The position numbers and the translations under genes were made by a program. A stretch of DNA of 64,000 bases from Mycetocola zhadangensis (GTDB lineage Bacteria > Actinomycetota > Actinomycetes > Actinomycetales > Microbacteriaceae), in contig NZ_RCWJ01000005.1 of assembly GCF_003668565.1 (NCBI RefSeq), forward strand, positions 124,001 to 188,000, written 5' to 3'. Each line of letters begins with the position of its first letter. Within the stretch, counting starts at the first letter, position 1. Positions 17,121 to 24,754 of this stretch are shown one piece after another. The notes under the pieces were generated by a model, which made no database searches, was not told the origin of the DNA, and saw nothing but the letters and a program-made list of their open reading frames with translations.

Positions 17121-17491
17121 AACACCCGGTCACCACCGAACACCGAACCCGCAGCACAACCCGGAAAGCAGCGGCACGGCGGGGCGCCCGCGAAGGTGCG
17201 GAACCCTGGGTGTCGAACTGCTTCGTTCATGACTTCAGTACACCACCCACCTCCGACATTGACGTCGGCGTCGGCGTCGGCATCGGCATCGGTATCGACC
17301 CCGACAGTTGTGAGCAGACGAGGGAGCGGCCGCCAGTCGCGGACCAGAAAATCCTGCCCAGAGCCCTCATGGAAAGAGTGAAACACCCATCACCGACATC
17401 AATACTGAGGAGTCCTCGGTTGCCCCAGAAGCCGCCAAGGAAGCCGGGCATCGGGTAGCCTCGAAGCAAAACAGCCCTACCCGAGGAACCG
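17121..17491. other. Intergenic region between HNH gene and DUF6412 gene
   Basis: This 371-base gap holds the promoters of two divergent genes and a hexamer microsatellite (17264-17299). Open frames on both strands here only translate the microsatellite into Asp-Ala or Ser-Ala runs and have no ribosome sites. I see no credible gene. Confidence 0.5.
17264..17299. repeat. Hexamer microsatellite (GTCGGC/ATCGGC)n
   Basis: Six tandem hexamers: GTCGGC three times, ATCGGC once, then ATCGGT and ATCGAC. It is outside any supported gene. Slippage at such a tract could change the spacing in the divergent promoter region, but no consequence can be shown. Confidence 0.85.
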
Positions 17492-17785
17492 ATGCGAGCG
17501 ATTCACAAGAACCTGGTCATGGTCTTGACCGTGTCGTTCCTTGTGCTCGCTGTTGCTCAGGCCGAGCCATCAGCGATGCTCGTGGCGGTAGTCGCCGTGC
17601 TGGCAGCATCCGCTCTTCTTGGAGCTCGCTACCTCGCCGTCACCATCATTGCGCTACAGCTCATGGTGGGTTCGCGCTCGCGTGAGCACCGGGAATCGCT
17701 CACCCGCATTCCCGCGCCGAGCCATCCAAACACAGCTGGACGTCCACAGCCCCGAGCACCCGGCCTGGCAGAGGCGGTCGCGTAG
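17492..17785 (+). CDS. DUF6412-like small membrane protein
   Basis: A 97-residue protein with two N-terminal hydrophobic segments (LVMVLTVSFLVLAVAQA and AMLVAVVAVLAASALLGARYLAVTIIALQLMV) and a hydrophilic tail containing the motif SHPNTAGRPQPRAPG. That tail motif is what I associate with DUF6412 proteins of actinobacteria. It sits 65 bases upstream of the YidC-like gene on the same strand, a common pairing. Function is unknown, but a role linked to the insertase is plausible from context. The family name is from memory. Confidence 0.65.
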   Translation: MRAIHKNLVMVLTVSFLVLAVAQAEPSAMLVAVVAVLAASALLGARYLAVTIIALQLMVGSRSREHRESLTRIPAPSHPNTAGRPQPRAPGLAEAVA

Positions 17786-17850
17786 CCCTGCGGTAACGGA
17801 GGGGTTCGCGACCATTCGCGACCTTTCCCTCTGACCGTAAGGACTCCCCT

Positions 17851-18603
17851 GTGGACATCTATTCGTTCGCGCCCGTCGCGATCGTGCTCGACTTCGCCTA
17901 CTCCCTCGTCTCCGGCATCGCCGACCTGCTACTCCCGCTCACCGGTTCACTCAGCACCGCTGTAGCAATCGTCGCCATCACTCTGCTCGTGCGCACTGCA
18001 CTGATGCCGGTCGGTCGCTCCCAGGTTCGAGCCGAGTTCACCCGCCGTCGCCTCGCACCACAGCTCGCAGAGCTGCAACGGCGCTACAAAAAGAAACCAG
18101 AACTGTTGCAGCAGAAAACCATGGAGCTGTACACAGCCGAGAAGGCATCGCCGCTGGCCGGCTGCTTTCCCACTCTGCTGCAGGCTCCGGTGATCTCAAC
18201 GGTGTACGGCCTGTTCATCCTTCAGGTCATCAACGGACACCCCAACTCGCTGCTCACCGAACAGGTATTTGGGGTGCAACTCGGTACACCGCTCGTGGCG
18301 TTTCTCACCGCCGGCACCGCGTGGCCGGGCGTGCTCGTCTACGCCACCTTCCTCGGCATCATCGCGACCGTGGCATGGCTCTCGCGTCGTGCTGCATTGC
18401 GCAACGCACCTCCCCCGGCTGAGGGCCTGCCAGCCAATATGCAGAACTTGACAGGAATTTTGAGCTGGATGCCATTTATCACCGTCATATTTGCGGCTAT
18501 CGTTCCGCTCGCCGCAACCCTGTACCTCGCGGTGACGACAAGCTGGACACTCGTCGAGCGCGCTGTCCTTCGGCGCCGTTACGAGAAAACGACGACGGGA
18601 TAA
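17851..18603 (+). CDS. YidC/Oxa1 family membrane protein insertase
   Basis: A 250-residue insertase-type protein. The Oxa1 pattern is visible: first core helix STAVAIVAITLLVRTALMPVGRSQ with the conserved hydrophilic-groove arginine, a cytoplasmic coiled hairpin (RRRLAPQLAELQRRYKKKPELLQQ), then helices around FPTLLQAPVISTVYGLF, YATFLGIIATVAWL and FITVIFAAIVPLAATLYLAVT. The start is GTG at 17851 with TAAGGAC upstream. It is shorter than the main YidC, lacks the extra N-terminal domain, and is likely a secondary paralogue. Confidence 0.88.
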   Translation: MDIYSFAPVAIVLDFAYSLVSGIADLLLPLTGSLSTAVAIVAITLLVRTALMPVGRSQVRAEFTRRRLAPQLAELQRRYKKKPELLQQKTMELYTAEKASPLAGCFPTLLQAPVISTVYGLFILQVINGHPNSLLTEQVFGVQLGTPLVAFLTAGTAWPGVLVYATFLGIIATVAWLSRRAALRNAPPPAEGLPANMQNLTGILSWMPFITVIFAAIVPLAATLYLAVTTSWTLVERAVLRRRYEKTTTG

Positions 18604-18632
18604 CCCGGGAACGGGCCCCCGGGAACGCCAAA

Positions 18633-18660
18633 AAGCGCCAGTCCCGAGGGCCCGGCGCTT
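18633..18660 (-). terminator. Rho-independent terminator of the bS22 gene
   Basis: Read on the minus strand, AAGCGCC pairs with GGCGCTT across a 14-base loop and the stem runs into a TTTTT stretch. It begins 16 bases after the bS22 stop codon. The opposite strand has no comparable T-run, so it serves the minus-strand gene. Confidence 0.75.
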
Positions 18661-18675
18661 AACTGGTGCGTTTCG

Positions 18676-18774
18676 CTACTTCTTGTTGCGACGCTGGTGA
18701 CGAGTCTTGCGAAGCAACTTGCGGTGCTTCTTCTTCGCCATACGCTTGCGGCGCTTCTTGATTACAGAACCCAC
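18676..18774 (-). CDS. Small ribosomal subunit protein bS22 (AURKAIP1/COX24 domain)
   Basis: A 32-residue, extremely basic peptide: MGSVIKKRRKRMAKKKHRK, then LLRKTRHQRRNKK. It matches the short bS22 protein described in mycobacterial ribosomes, the AURKAIP1/COX24 domain family. The start is GTG at 18774 with GAGGT six bases upstream. A terminator follows. It is followed upstream by a small HTH gene (start 19074), the same pairing as Rv0500A-Rv0500B beside proC in Mycobacterium tuberculosis, from established knowledge of that locus. Confidence 0.92.
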   Translation of the reverse strand: MGSVIKKRRKRMAKKKHRKLLRKTRHQRRNKK

Positions 18775-18879
18775 TAATACCTCACAGAGATCGGCTGTGG
18801 CCGCGAATGCCACGGCCGGCAGAAAAAAATGCCTCGGGAAAGTCTACCCGATACTGAGGCTCCACGTTCCCACGCGGGA

Positions 18880-19074
18880 TCAGGCGGTATCGGCCACGTG
18901 CGAATGAATCACCTGAGCAACAGCGGACTCCGGAACTCGAAACGATCGACCGAACCGAATTGCAGGCAACTCGCCGGCATGCACCATGCGGTACACGGTC
19001 ATCTTCGACACCCGCATCATCTCGGCGACTTCGGCGACCGTCAGAAAACGGACGTCTCCCAAACCACTTGTCAT
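18880..19074 (-). CDS. Helix-turn-helix protein (excisionase/MerR-like)
   Basis: A 64-residue DNA-binding protein with the compact MerR/excisionase fold: RFLTVAEVAEMMRVSKMTVYRMVHAGELPAIRFGRSFRVPESAV. It is of the same type as BldC and the mycobacterial Rv0500A protein. AGGAGA lies seven bases before the ATG at 19074. It is transcribed toward bS22, and proC lies about 4 kb away. There is no integrase near it, so it is a chromosomal regulator and not a phage excisionase. Confidence 0.88.
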   Translation of the reverse strand: MTSGLGDVRFLTVAEVAEMMRVSKMTVYRMVHAGELPAIRFGRSFRVPESAVAQVIHSHVADTA

Positions 19075-19163
19075 GGTGTCTCCTGAGGCGGAACTGAGCG
19101 AATGAGTAGGAGTACTGGCTGAACTCCGACTGTAGTGCTCCGGCCCAGCGCTGTCGAGGGTCG

Positions 19164-19598
19164 TTACTTGCCCAACTTCTTGCTGACGGCTTGCACAGCG
19201 GATGTCACGCGGTGCGTTGTATCTGCAACTGCGTGACCGATAGCATCCGCCATCTGCCTCGCCTGATCGTTAAGCGCAGGATCAAGGCCGAGAGCCCCCG
19301 AAACGTCGAAGTCGACGCTCAGGAACGGAATGAGCCAGTCTTCAATGGTTTCGAGCGGCGAGCTTTCGAGACGGTAGTAGCGGTGCTGGCCTTCCTCACG
19401 AACGGCAACAAGGCCGGCCTCGCGAAGCACCTTCAGGTGCTTGGACACGGTGGGCTGGCTGAGGCCCAATGCCGTGACAATTTCGGAGACGCTTGTTCCC
19501 CCGTGGGAGCGTGTCGAGTCGCTCTCGTATCGGTCAAGGAGAATCTGCAGAATGTCGCGCCGGGTGGCGTCTGCAATCACGTCAAAAATGTCAGCCAT
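19164..19598 (-). CDS. ArsR-type winged-helix regulator
   Basis: A 144-residue repressor-type protein: ADIFDVIADATRRDILQILL, then VSEIVTALGLSQPTVSKHLKVLREAGLVAVREEGQHRYYRL covers the wHTH and wing. No clear CxC metal site is visible, so it may sense something other than a metal. A C-terminal helical extension of about 50 residues follows. It is divergent from the potassium transporter genes. The ATG at 19598 is six bases from a TAACCT box, so the mRNA is probably leaderless. Confidence 0.88.
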   Translation of the reverse strand: MADIFDVIADATRRDILQILLDRYESDSTRSHGGTSVSEIVTALGLSQPTVSKHLKVLREAGLVAVREEGQHRYYRLESSPLETIEDWLIPFLSVDFDVSGALGLDPALNDQARQMADAIGHAVADTTHRVTSAVQAVSKKLGK

Positions 19599-19604
19599 GG
19601 CCCA

Positions 19605-19610
19605 AGGTTA
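19605..19610 (-). promoter_or_regulatory. -10 box for leaderless ArsR mRNA
   Basis: TAACCT on the minus strand, six bases before the ATG of the ArsR gene. No ribosome site fits between them. The spacing puts transcription start at or next to the A of the start codon. Confidence 0.5.
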
Positions 19611-19669
19611 GTGACTCTCAGCACGGAGTACCATGACAACGGTCCCAACTACCTCAGATCGGGGGAACC

Positions 19670-21112
19670 GTGGCAGGCAGCGCCACAGAGCCACGTCCGC
19701 ATATCCTCGTCGCCACAGGCTTCGCACGCGTGCGCGAAGCCATGGAGGACTTCACCGGACGCTCGCCGTCGCGATTCGCGATTCTCATCTTCACGGCGCT
19801 CATCCTTCTCTTCACCCTGCTGTTCTCGCTGCCGATGGCATCCGCCGATGGCACGATGACCCCGCTGGCCGACGCCTTCTTCACGGCGGTCTCGGTCATT
19901 TGTGTCACAGGACTCGCGACAGTCGACATGGCAACGCACTGGTCGGTCGGTGGCCACGTCCTCATCTACATCGGTGTGCAGATCGGTGCCGTCGGCGTCC
20001 TGACCCTCGCCTCGATCCTCGGCATGGTGATCTCCCGCAAGCTCGGCCTCCGCGCGAAGCTCATGGCTGCGAGTGACACCAACCCCATGCGCGGCCACCG
20101 CGGCCCTGTCGCCGAGGGGCAGGCAGTGAGGCTCGGCGAGATCGGCAACCTTCTGGTCACGGTGGCGCTGAGCCTGATCGTCATCGAAGCGGCCATCGCG
20201 ATTCTGTTGTTTCCTCGCATGCTGATTGATGGCATCCCACCAGGTGACGCCGTCTGGAACAGCCTCTATTACTCAGCCATGGCGTTCACGAACACCGGAT
20301 TCACGCCCAACGCCGAGGGCATTGGGCAGTTCGCGAACGACTACTGGTTCCTCTCGATCCTCATGATCGGCGTCTTCCTGGGTGCGCTCGGCTTCCCAGT
20401 GATCTACGCCCTCAGGCGCCACCTCTGGCACGTGCGTTACTGGTCGCTTCACGTGAAGCTGACCATCCTCACCACCCTCATTCTGCTTTTCCTCGGTGCT
20501 CTCGCGATCTCGCTCCTTGAATTCGATAACCCGAAGACCTTCGGAACGTTGAACTTCAGTGACACCGTCTTCCAGTCCCTCTTCTTCTCGATGATGACGA
20601 GGTCTGGTGGGTTCTCGACGATCGCCATCGGGGAAATGAACGGCTCGAGCCTGCTCGTCGCCGACATGCTCATGTTTATCGGTGGCGGCTCGGCGTCGAC
20701 GGGTGGTGGCATCAAGGTCACAACGCTCGCCGTGATTTTCCTGGCCGCAGCTGCAGAGGCGAAGGGCAGCCCCGACATGGAGGCGTTCGGTCGCCGGGTG
20801 CCGCCCGATGTTCTGCGGGTCGCCCTGAGCGTTGTGCTCTGGGGGGCGACGATCGTGGCGGTTTCGACGATCGTCCTGCTGCAGATGACCAAAGCGCCGC
20901 TCGACCATGTGCTCTTTGACGTGATCTCCGCGTTCGGCACCGTCGGGTTGTCCACTGGACTTACCGCTGAGCTCGACAATCCGGCCAAGTATGTGCTCGC
21001 CATGACCATGTTCCTCGGCCGTGTTGGTACAGTGACTCTCGCCGCGGCAGTCGCCGCGGCGACCAGCTCCAAGCTGTATCGACGTCCAGAAGAGAGGCCA
21101 ATCGTTGGTTGA
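19670..21112 (+). CDS. ktrB: KtrB/TrkH-type potassium transporter subunit
   Basis: A 480-residue integral membrane protein. All four pore-loop filter segments are visible: AVSVICVTGLAT, MAFTNTGFTP, MMTRSGGFSTIA and ISAFGTVGLSTG, each with the conserved glycine. About ten membrane helices are predicted. It forms the cation pathway, probably as a dimer gated by the regulatory ring encoded next. The GTG at 19670 begins MAGSATEP. It overlaps the next gene by eight bases. Confidence 0.92.
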   Translation: MAGSATEPRPHILVATGFARVREAMEDFTGRSPSRFAILIFTALILLFTLLFSLPMASADGTMTPLADAFFTAVSVICVTGLATVDMATHWSVGGHVLIYIGVQIGAVGVLTLASILGMVISRKLGLRAKLMAASDTNPMRGHRGPVAEGQAVRLGEIGNLLVTVALSLIVIEAAIAILLFPRMLIDGIPPGDAVWNSLYYSAMAFTNTGFTPNAEGIGQFANDYWFLSILMIGVFLGALGFPVIYALRRHLWHVRYWSLHVKLTILTTLILLFLGALAISLLEFDNPKTFGTLNFSDTVFQSLFFSMMTRSGGFSTIAIGEMNGSSLLVADMLMFIGGGSASTGGGIKVTTLAVIFLAAAAEAKGSPDMEAFGRRVPPDVLRVALSVVLWGATIVAVSTIVLLQMTKAPLDHVLFDVISAFGTVGLSTGLTAELDNPAKYVLAMTMFLGRVGTVTLAAAVAAATSSKLYRRPEERPIVG

Positions 21113-21776
21113 CCGCATCAAGCACGATGCCCCCGTGCTCATCATCGGTCTCGGCCGCTTCGGCGCCGCATGCGCGGGAGAGCTCGATCGGCTCGACCGC
21201 GAGGTCCTCGCCATCGACGAGGGTGCCGAGCTCGTTCAGAAGTGGTCGGAGCGAATCACCCACACAGTTCAGGCCGACGCCCGCAACATCGAGGCGCTCA
21301 AGCAGATCGGTGCGCAGGACTTCTCCATCGCCGTCGTCGCTGTCGGTTCGTCGATCGAGGCCAGCGTGCTCATCACCGCAAACCTCGTCGACCTCAAGAT
21401 CCCGCAGATCTGGGCGAAGGCCGTGTCCCAGTCACACGGCAAAATTCTCGCCAGGGTCGGCGCGAACCACGTCATCTACCCCGAGGCTGAGGCCGGGGAA
21501 CGCGTCGCTCACCTGGTCAGTGGACGGATGCTCGACTTCATCCAGTTCGACGACGACTTCGCTCTGGTCAAGATGTACCCGCCGAAGCCGATTCGTGGCA
21601 AGAATCTCACCGAGAGCGGGGTGCGTTCGCGGCACAACATCACTGTCGTGGGCGTCAAGAGCCCGGGCAAGCCATTCACCTATGCCACGGCCGAAACCGT
21701 TGTCTCCGACCATGACCTGATCATCGTGTCGGGCACATCGGCCGATATCGAGAAGTTCGCTTCGCTCGGGAGCTAG
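21105..21776 (+). CDS. ktrA: KtrA/TrkA-type potassium uptake regulatory subunit
   Basis: A 223-residue cytoplasmic RCK protein. The Rossmann motif VLIIGLGRFGAACAGELDRL is at residues 11-30, with VLAID and QADARN positions typical of nucleotide-binding RCK_N. The RCK_C ligand-binding domain covers the last ~80 residues (YPPKPIRGKNLTESGVRSRHNITVVGVK). The start is a TTG at 21105 within the end of ktrB, so the pair is translationally coupled. It converges with the AlkD gene without a gap. Confidence 0.92.
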   Translation: MVDRIKHDAPVLIIGLGRFGAACAGELDRLDREVLAIDEGAELVQKWSERITHTVQADARNIEALKQIGAQDFSIAVVAVGSSIEASVLITANLVDLKIPQIWAKAVSQSHGKILARVGANHVIYPEAEAGERVAHLVSGRMLDFIQFDDDFALVKMYPPKPIRGKNLTESGVRSRHNITVVGVKSPGKPFTYATAETVVSDHDLIIVSGTSADIEKFASLGS

Positions 21777-22442
21777 CTATTCCAGGCCGCTTCGAGCGGT
21801 GCGGCGTGCTTCCGCTCTGAGGTCAGTCCCCCTGCGTTTGAGGAAGTCCTTCAACTGGCCGGGGTTCACGCGGCCGATCTCCCGAAGGGCGGTGCCGACC
21901 GCGGTCTGCACGAATCGTTCCGGATCCGCCGCAAGGAGCTCACACAGGGCGAGCGGATCGTCGATATCGCCGGCGCGGATGATCGCGTAGGCCGCGACGA
22001 TGGCCGCCCGACGGTGCCAGCGGTTGTCGGACCTCGCGAGGTCGAACAGGACGTCACGGGGTCGATTCCGAAGATAAAACCCCACCACCCGCGGCGCCGA
22101 CCGGTCAATGTAGTCCCAGGTGTCGATGCGATCGAGTCGTCGCATCCATAGTTCGTAGAGCGCAGCTCGTTCCTCGTCCGTGATTTTCGGCAGGCGGGCT
22201 CGAAAATCGAGCACACTCACCGCGACCATGCGCAACTCATAGATGTCGCTGTCGAGGAGGCGATCCACCTCGGCGAGTTCCATCCGGGTGTGCGCTTTGG
22301 CAACGGCGAACACCGTCGCCATTCGCACGCCCAGCACCTCGGTGATGTCGTCGGTCATACGCTTCAGGGTCTTCGCCCGCTCGGTCTCGCTGGCGGCGTT
22401 CACTAAGGTGGCCTTCACTGAGACCGCCGTGAGCTCGGTCAT
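21777..22442 (-). CDS. DNA alkylation repair protein (AlkD-like HEAT-repeat glycosylase)
   Basis: A 221-residue all-helical protein of the DNA alkylation repair family (PF08713). Typical segments are RMELAEVDRLLDSDIYELRMVAVSVLDFRAR, LYELWMRRLDRIDTWDYIDRSAPRVVGF with the conserved Trp and Asp, and DNRWHRRAAIVAAYA. The ERFVQTAVGTALREIG segment carries the arginine expected for DNA phosphate contact. It probably removes 3- and 7-alkylpurines. The ATG at 22442 (MTELTAV) is preferred over a start 33 bases upstream. Confidence 0.88.
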   Translation of the reverse strand: MTELTAVSVKATLVNAASETERAKTLKRMTDDITEVLGVRMATVFAVAKAHTRMELAEVDRLLDSDIYELRMVAVSVLDFRARLPKITDEERAALYELWMRRLDRIDTWDYIDRSAPRVVGFYLRNRPRDVLFDLARSDNRWHRRAAIVAAYAIIRAGDIDDPLALCELLAADPERFVQTAVGTALREIGRVNPGQLKDFLKRRGTDLRAEARRTARSGLE

Positions 22443-22536
22443 GATCTCGCCGCCCGTTTCATGGGGACAAGGCACCGAATGCGCGCGGAAAGGTCACGCA
22501 CCCATCGAGTCAGCCCCTCGAGGGGAACACCCACGA

Positions 22537-22876
22537 CGCGAGATGCTGAGTAGACGGGGTCGTGGCGCCACACACACTCCGCACAGTCAGCAACTCGCGG
22601 AAAAAGACATCCCACGGGCGAGCAACTCGTGAAGCACCCGCCCCACACGACGCGAGTTGCTGAGAAAACGGGGTCGTGGCGCCACACACCCCGCAGAGCC
22701 AGCACCTCGCGGAAAGCACCCACCGCACACAACGCGATTGCTCAGGTTGTTGTGGTTAGCCGGGCCACACACCCCGCAAAGTCAGCGGCTCGCGGAAGGA
22801 ACCACCCCGGGCGACACGAGATGCTGAGGTTGTTGGGTTCGCCGCGTCATGCACCCCATGGAGTCAGCAACTCGCG
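22537..22876. repeat. Cluster of four ~62-bp palindromic repeat units
   Basis: Units at 22537-22599, 22651-22711, 22733-22794 and 22815-22876 each begin with a CGCGAGTTGCTGA-like arm and end with its reverse complement TCAGCAACTCGCG, with a conserved interior that contains GGTCGTGG and CACACACCCCGC. The arms vary at one to three positions. Part units (right arms only) lie near 22510 and 22616. The region between AlkD and proC holds no gene. It resembles a REP-type intergenic repeat family. Confidence 0.9.
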
Positions 22877-22880
22877 GGAC

Positions 22881-22937
22881 GGGGTGGAGGGGTGGAGGGG
22901 TGGAGGGGTGGAGGGGTGGAGGAGGGGTGGAGGGGGG
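22881..22937. repeat. G-rich minisatellite (GGGGTGGA)n
   Basis: Five perfect tandem copies of GGGGTGGA, then GGA, one more copy and a G6 run. It directly follows the palindromic cluster and ends 55 bases before the proC stop codon. The plus strand has many G4 runs one after another and could form G-quadruplexes. Confidence 0.9.
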
Positions 22938-22991
22938 CCCAGCCGAGGAGCGGCACCCGAGCCACGCACCGCCTTCGGCACCGCGCCCAGC

Positions 22992-23852
22992 TCAGGAACC
23001 GGCCGCGAGTTCCTTCGCTCGCTCGAGCGCAGCATCCGTTGCCTCATCAAACGTCCGGGAGAGTTCAGCCCTCTGCAACACCGCGACAGCCCGCTCGGTC
23101 GTACCCTTGGGACTCGTGACCTGGATGCGCAGCTCCTCAGGGGTTTTGTCGGACTGCGCAAGCAACTCAGTGGCACCACGGAAGGTGCCGTTCACGAGCA
23201 CGGCCGCCTGCTCCGGGGTGAAACCCTTCGCAATGGCCGTCTTGGTGAACTCTTCGATCAGCAGGAAGACGTAGGCCGGACCCGAACCGGAGATCGTGCT
23301 GAGCGCGTCAATCTGGCCCTCGGGTACCTCGACAACGGTGCCGACGGTCTCGAAGATCGCGCGGCCGATGGCGAGGTCATCCTCTGTAGAGCGGGTGCCT
23401 GCCGAGAGGCCGGTCACTCCCCGACCGACGACGGACGGCGTGTTCGGCATCGACCGCAGCACGGCAACGGACTCGGGCAGCAACGCCTCGAACGTGGCAA
23501 CGGTGACACCGGCCGCCACGCTGATCACGATGGTGCCGGGTTCGAGCGCGTCCCCGATCTCGCGCAGCAGGTCTGGCACGAGGGCGGGCTTCACAGCGAC
23601 GAGCACCACCCGAGCGCCGGCGACCGCAATGCGGTTGGCGTCGGGTTGCTCCTCGAGGGCGAGGGACGTGACGCCGGGCAGCTTCGCAAGCTCGCGCGCC
23701 TTGGCAGCGGTGCGATTTGTCACACGGATGCTGTCGGTCACCGTCACACCCGGCTGGAGCAGCCCGGTCAGAATGGCAGATCCCATTGAACCGGTGCCAA
23801 GAATGGCAATGGTCGGGAGTGCGGTTTCGGGCTCTGTGCTGTTCTCGCTCAC
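22992..23852 (-). CDS. proC: Pyrroline-5-carboxylate reductase
   Basis: A 286-residue NAD(P)H enzyme for the last step of proline synthesis. The Rossmann loop ILGTGSMGSAIL is near residues 17-28, VVLVAVKPALV follows, and the C-terminal dimerisation domain has ALSTISGSGPAYVFLLIEE with the proline-binding signature, then QVTSPKGTTERAV. It starts with ATG at 23852, overlapping the upstream LacI-type gene by four bases, and so may be co-expressed with the beta-mannosidase gene. This is an unusual link for a biosynthetic gene. Confidence 0.96.
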   Translation of the reverse strand: MSENSTEPETALPTIAILGTGSMGSAILTGLLQPGVTVTDSIRVTNRTAAKARELAKLPGVTSLALEEQPDANRIAVAGARVVLVAVKPALVPDLLREIGDALEPGTIVISVAAGVTVATFEALLPESVAVLRSMPNTPSVVGRGVTGLSAGTRSTEDDLAIGRAIFETVGTVVEVPEGQIDALSTISGSGPAYVFLLIEEFTKTAIAKGFTPEQAAVLVNGTFRGATELLAQSDKTPEELRIQVTSPKGTTERAVAVLQRAELSRTFDEATDAALERAKELAAGS

Positions 23853-24754
23853 CCTTGTAAGTGTACGTCCGGGGTGTTCGGCAGCCGCGGCTCTGGCACA
23901 GGGAGCGTCGACGCGCGAACAACCAGGCGCGGCTGCTCGGCGACGCGGCTTGGATTCGGCACACCGTCGAGCACATCGAGCAGCACCATGGCGGTCTCGG
24001 CGCCGTAGGCCAGAAGGTCATGCATGAGAGCTGAAAGCGGAGGTGACGCGAGCTGGCAGTGCACCGAGTCGTCCCAGGCCAGGATGGCGACGTCGTCGGG
24101 AACCGTGAGGCCGGCTGCATGCACCACCTCGAGCCCGGCGAGCGCCATTAGGTCGTTGTCGAAGATCAGAGCGGTCGGCCGGTCGGATCGGGCGAGCAAC
24201 TCGGCCGTCGCTTCAGCCCCGCCGATCGAGGTGTAGTCGCTGGTGACCGAGACCGTTTCAATGCCCAGTCGCACTCCAGCCGCGTCGAACGCGTCGTCAC
24301 GCACGAGAGTGTGCATGAACTCTTTGGGCCCGGTCACCCTGCCGATGATGCGGTGTCCAGCCGATGCGAGAAACTCGACGGCCTCCCGCATCGAACTCGC
24401 ATTGTCGGTCGACATGGTCGCGAAACCGGGCGCGAGCAACGGCTGCGCCATCACGACGGCAGGCATTCCGATCTCACGAAGCAGCTCAAGCCGTTCGTCG
24501 CCGCCCGAGGCCAGGTCGGCCACGATGACGCCGACCACCTGACCCGTTTCGTGCCAGCGTCGCAGGGTGGCGACCTCTTCGTCCGGGTCGGCGACGACCT
24601 TCAGCAGGAGCGTCCTGCCGCGATCGGCGAGCACGTCCTCCGCTCCGCGGAGAAACTGCATCCAGAACGGCTCAAGCGGAACGCGACTTCGAGGCTGGTG
24701 CAAGCACAGCCCAACAACGCTCGGTGCCCCCGTGTTACCCGGTGACAAGGTCAT
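23849..24754 (-). CDS. LacI-type sugar-binding protein lacking the DNA-binding domain
   Basis: A 301-residue protein that consists only of the periplasmic-binding-like core of LacI/GalR regulators: LEPFWMQFLRGAEDVLADRG, then AGHRIIGRVTGP, a DRPTALIFDNDLMALAGLEVV segment and VAILAWDDSVHCQLASPPLSALM. The usual 50-60-residue HTH/hinge at the N-terminus is absent. The upstream in-frame extension (from 24862) is inside the mannosidase gene and has no HTH pattern. The ATG at 24754 lies 20 bases inside the mannosidase gene, so it is translationally coupled. It may be a sugar sensor that acts through a partner, or a decayed repressor. Confidence 0.85.
   Translation of the reverse strand: MTLSPGNTGAPSVVGLCLHQPRSRVPLEPFWMQFLRGAEDVLADRGRTLLLKVVADPDEEVATLRRWHETGQVVGVIVADLASGGDERLELLREIGMPAVVMAQPLLAPGFATMSTDNASSMREAVEFLASAGHRIIGRVTGPKEFMHTLVRDDAFDAAGVRLGIETVSVTSDYTSIGGAEATAELLARSDRPTALIFDNDLMALAGLEVVHAAGLTVPDDVAILAWDDSVHCQLASPPLSALMHDLLAYGAETAMVLLDVLDGVPNPSRVAEQPRLVVRASTLPVPEPRLPNTPDVHLQG

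Noticed and set aside
17117-17458. Short frames with Asp-Ala or Val-Gly repeats
   Set aside because: They only translate the hexamer microsatellite; no ribosome site, and frames exist on both strands.
18880-19074. Phage excisionase
   Set aside because: The HTH type fits, but there is no integrase or phage gene and the pairing with bS22 is a conserved chromosomal arrangement.
22537-22876. CRISPR array
   Set aside because: The units are palindromic with conserved interiors and no unique spacers of constant length; no cas genes nearby.
22629-23789. 386-codon plus-strand frame across the repeat cluster and proC
   Set aside because: It reads through palindromic and G-rich repeats and then antisense to proC. 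No family pattern.
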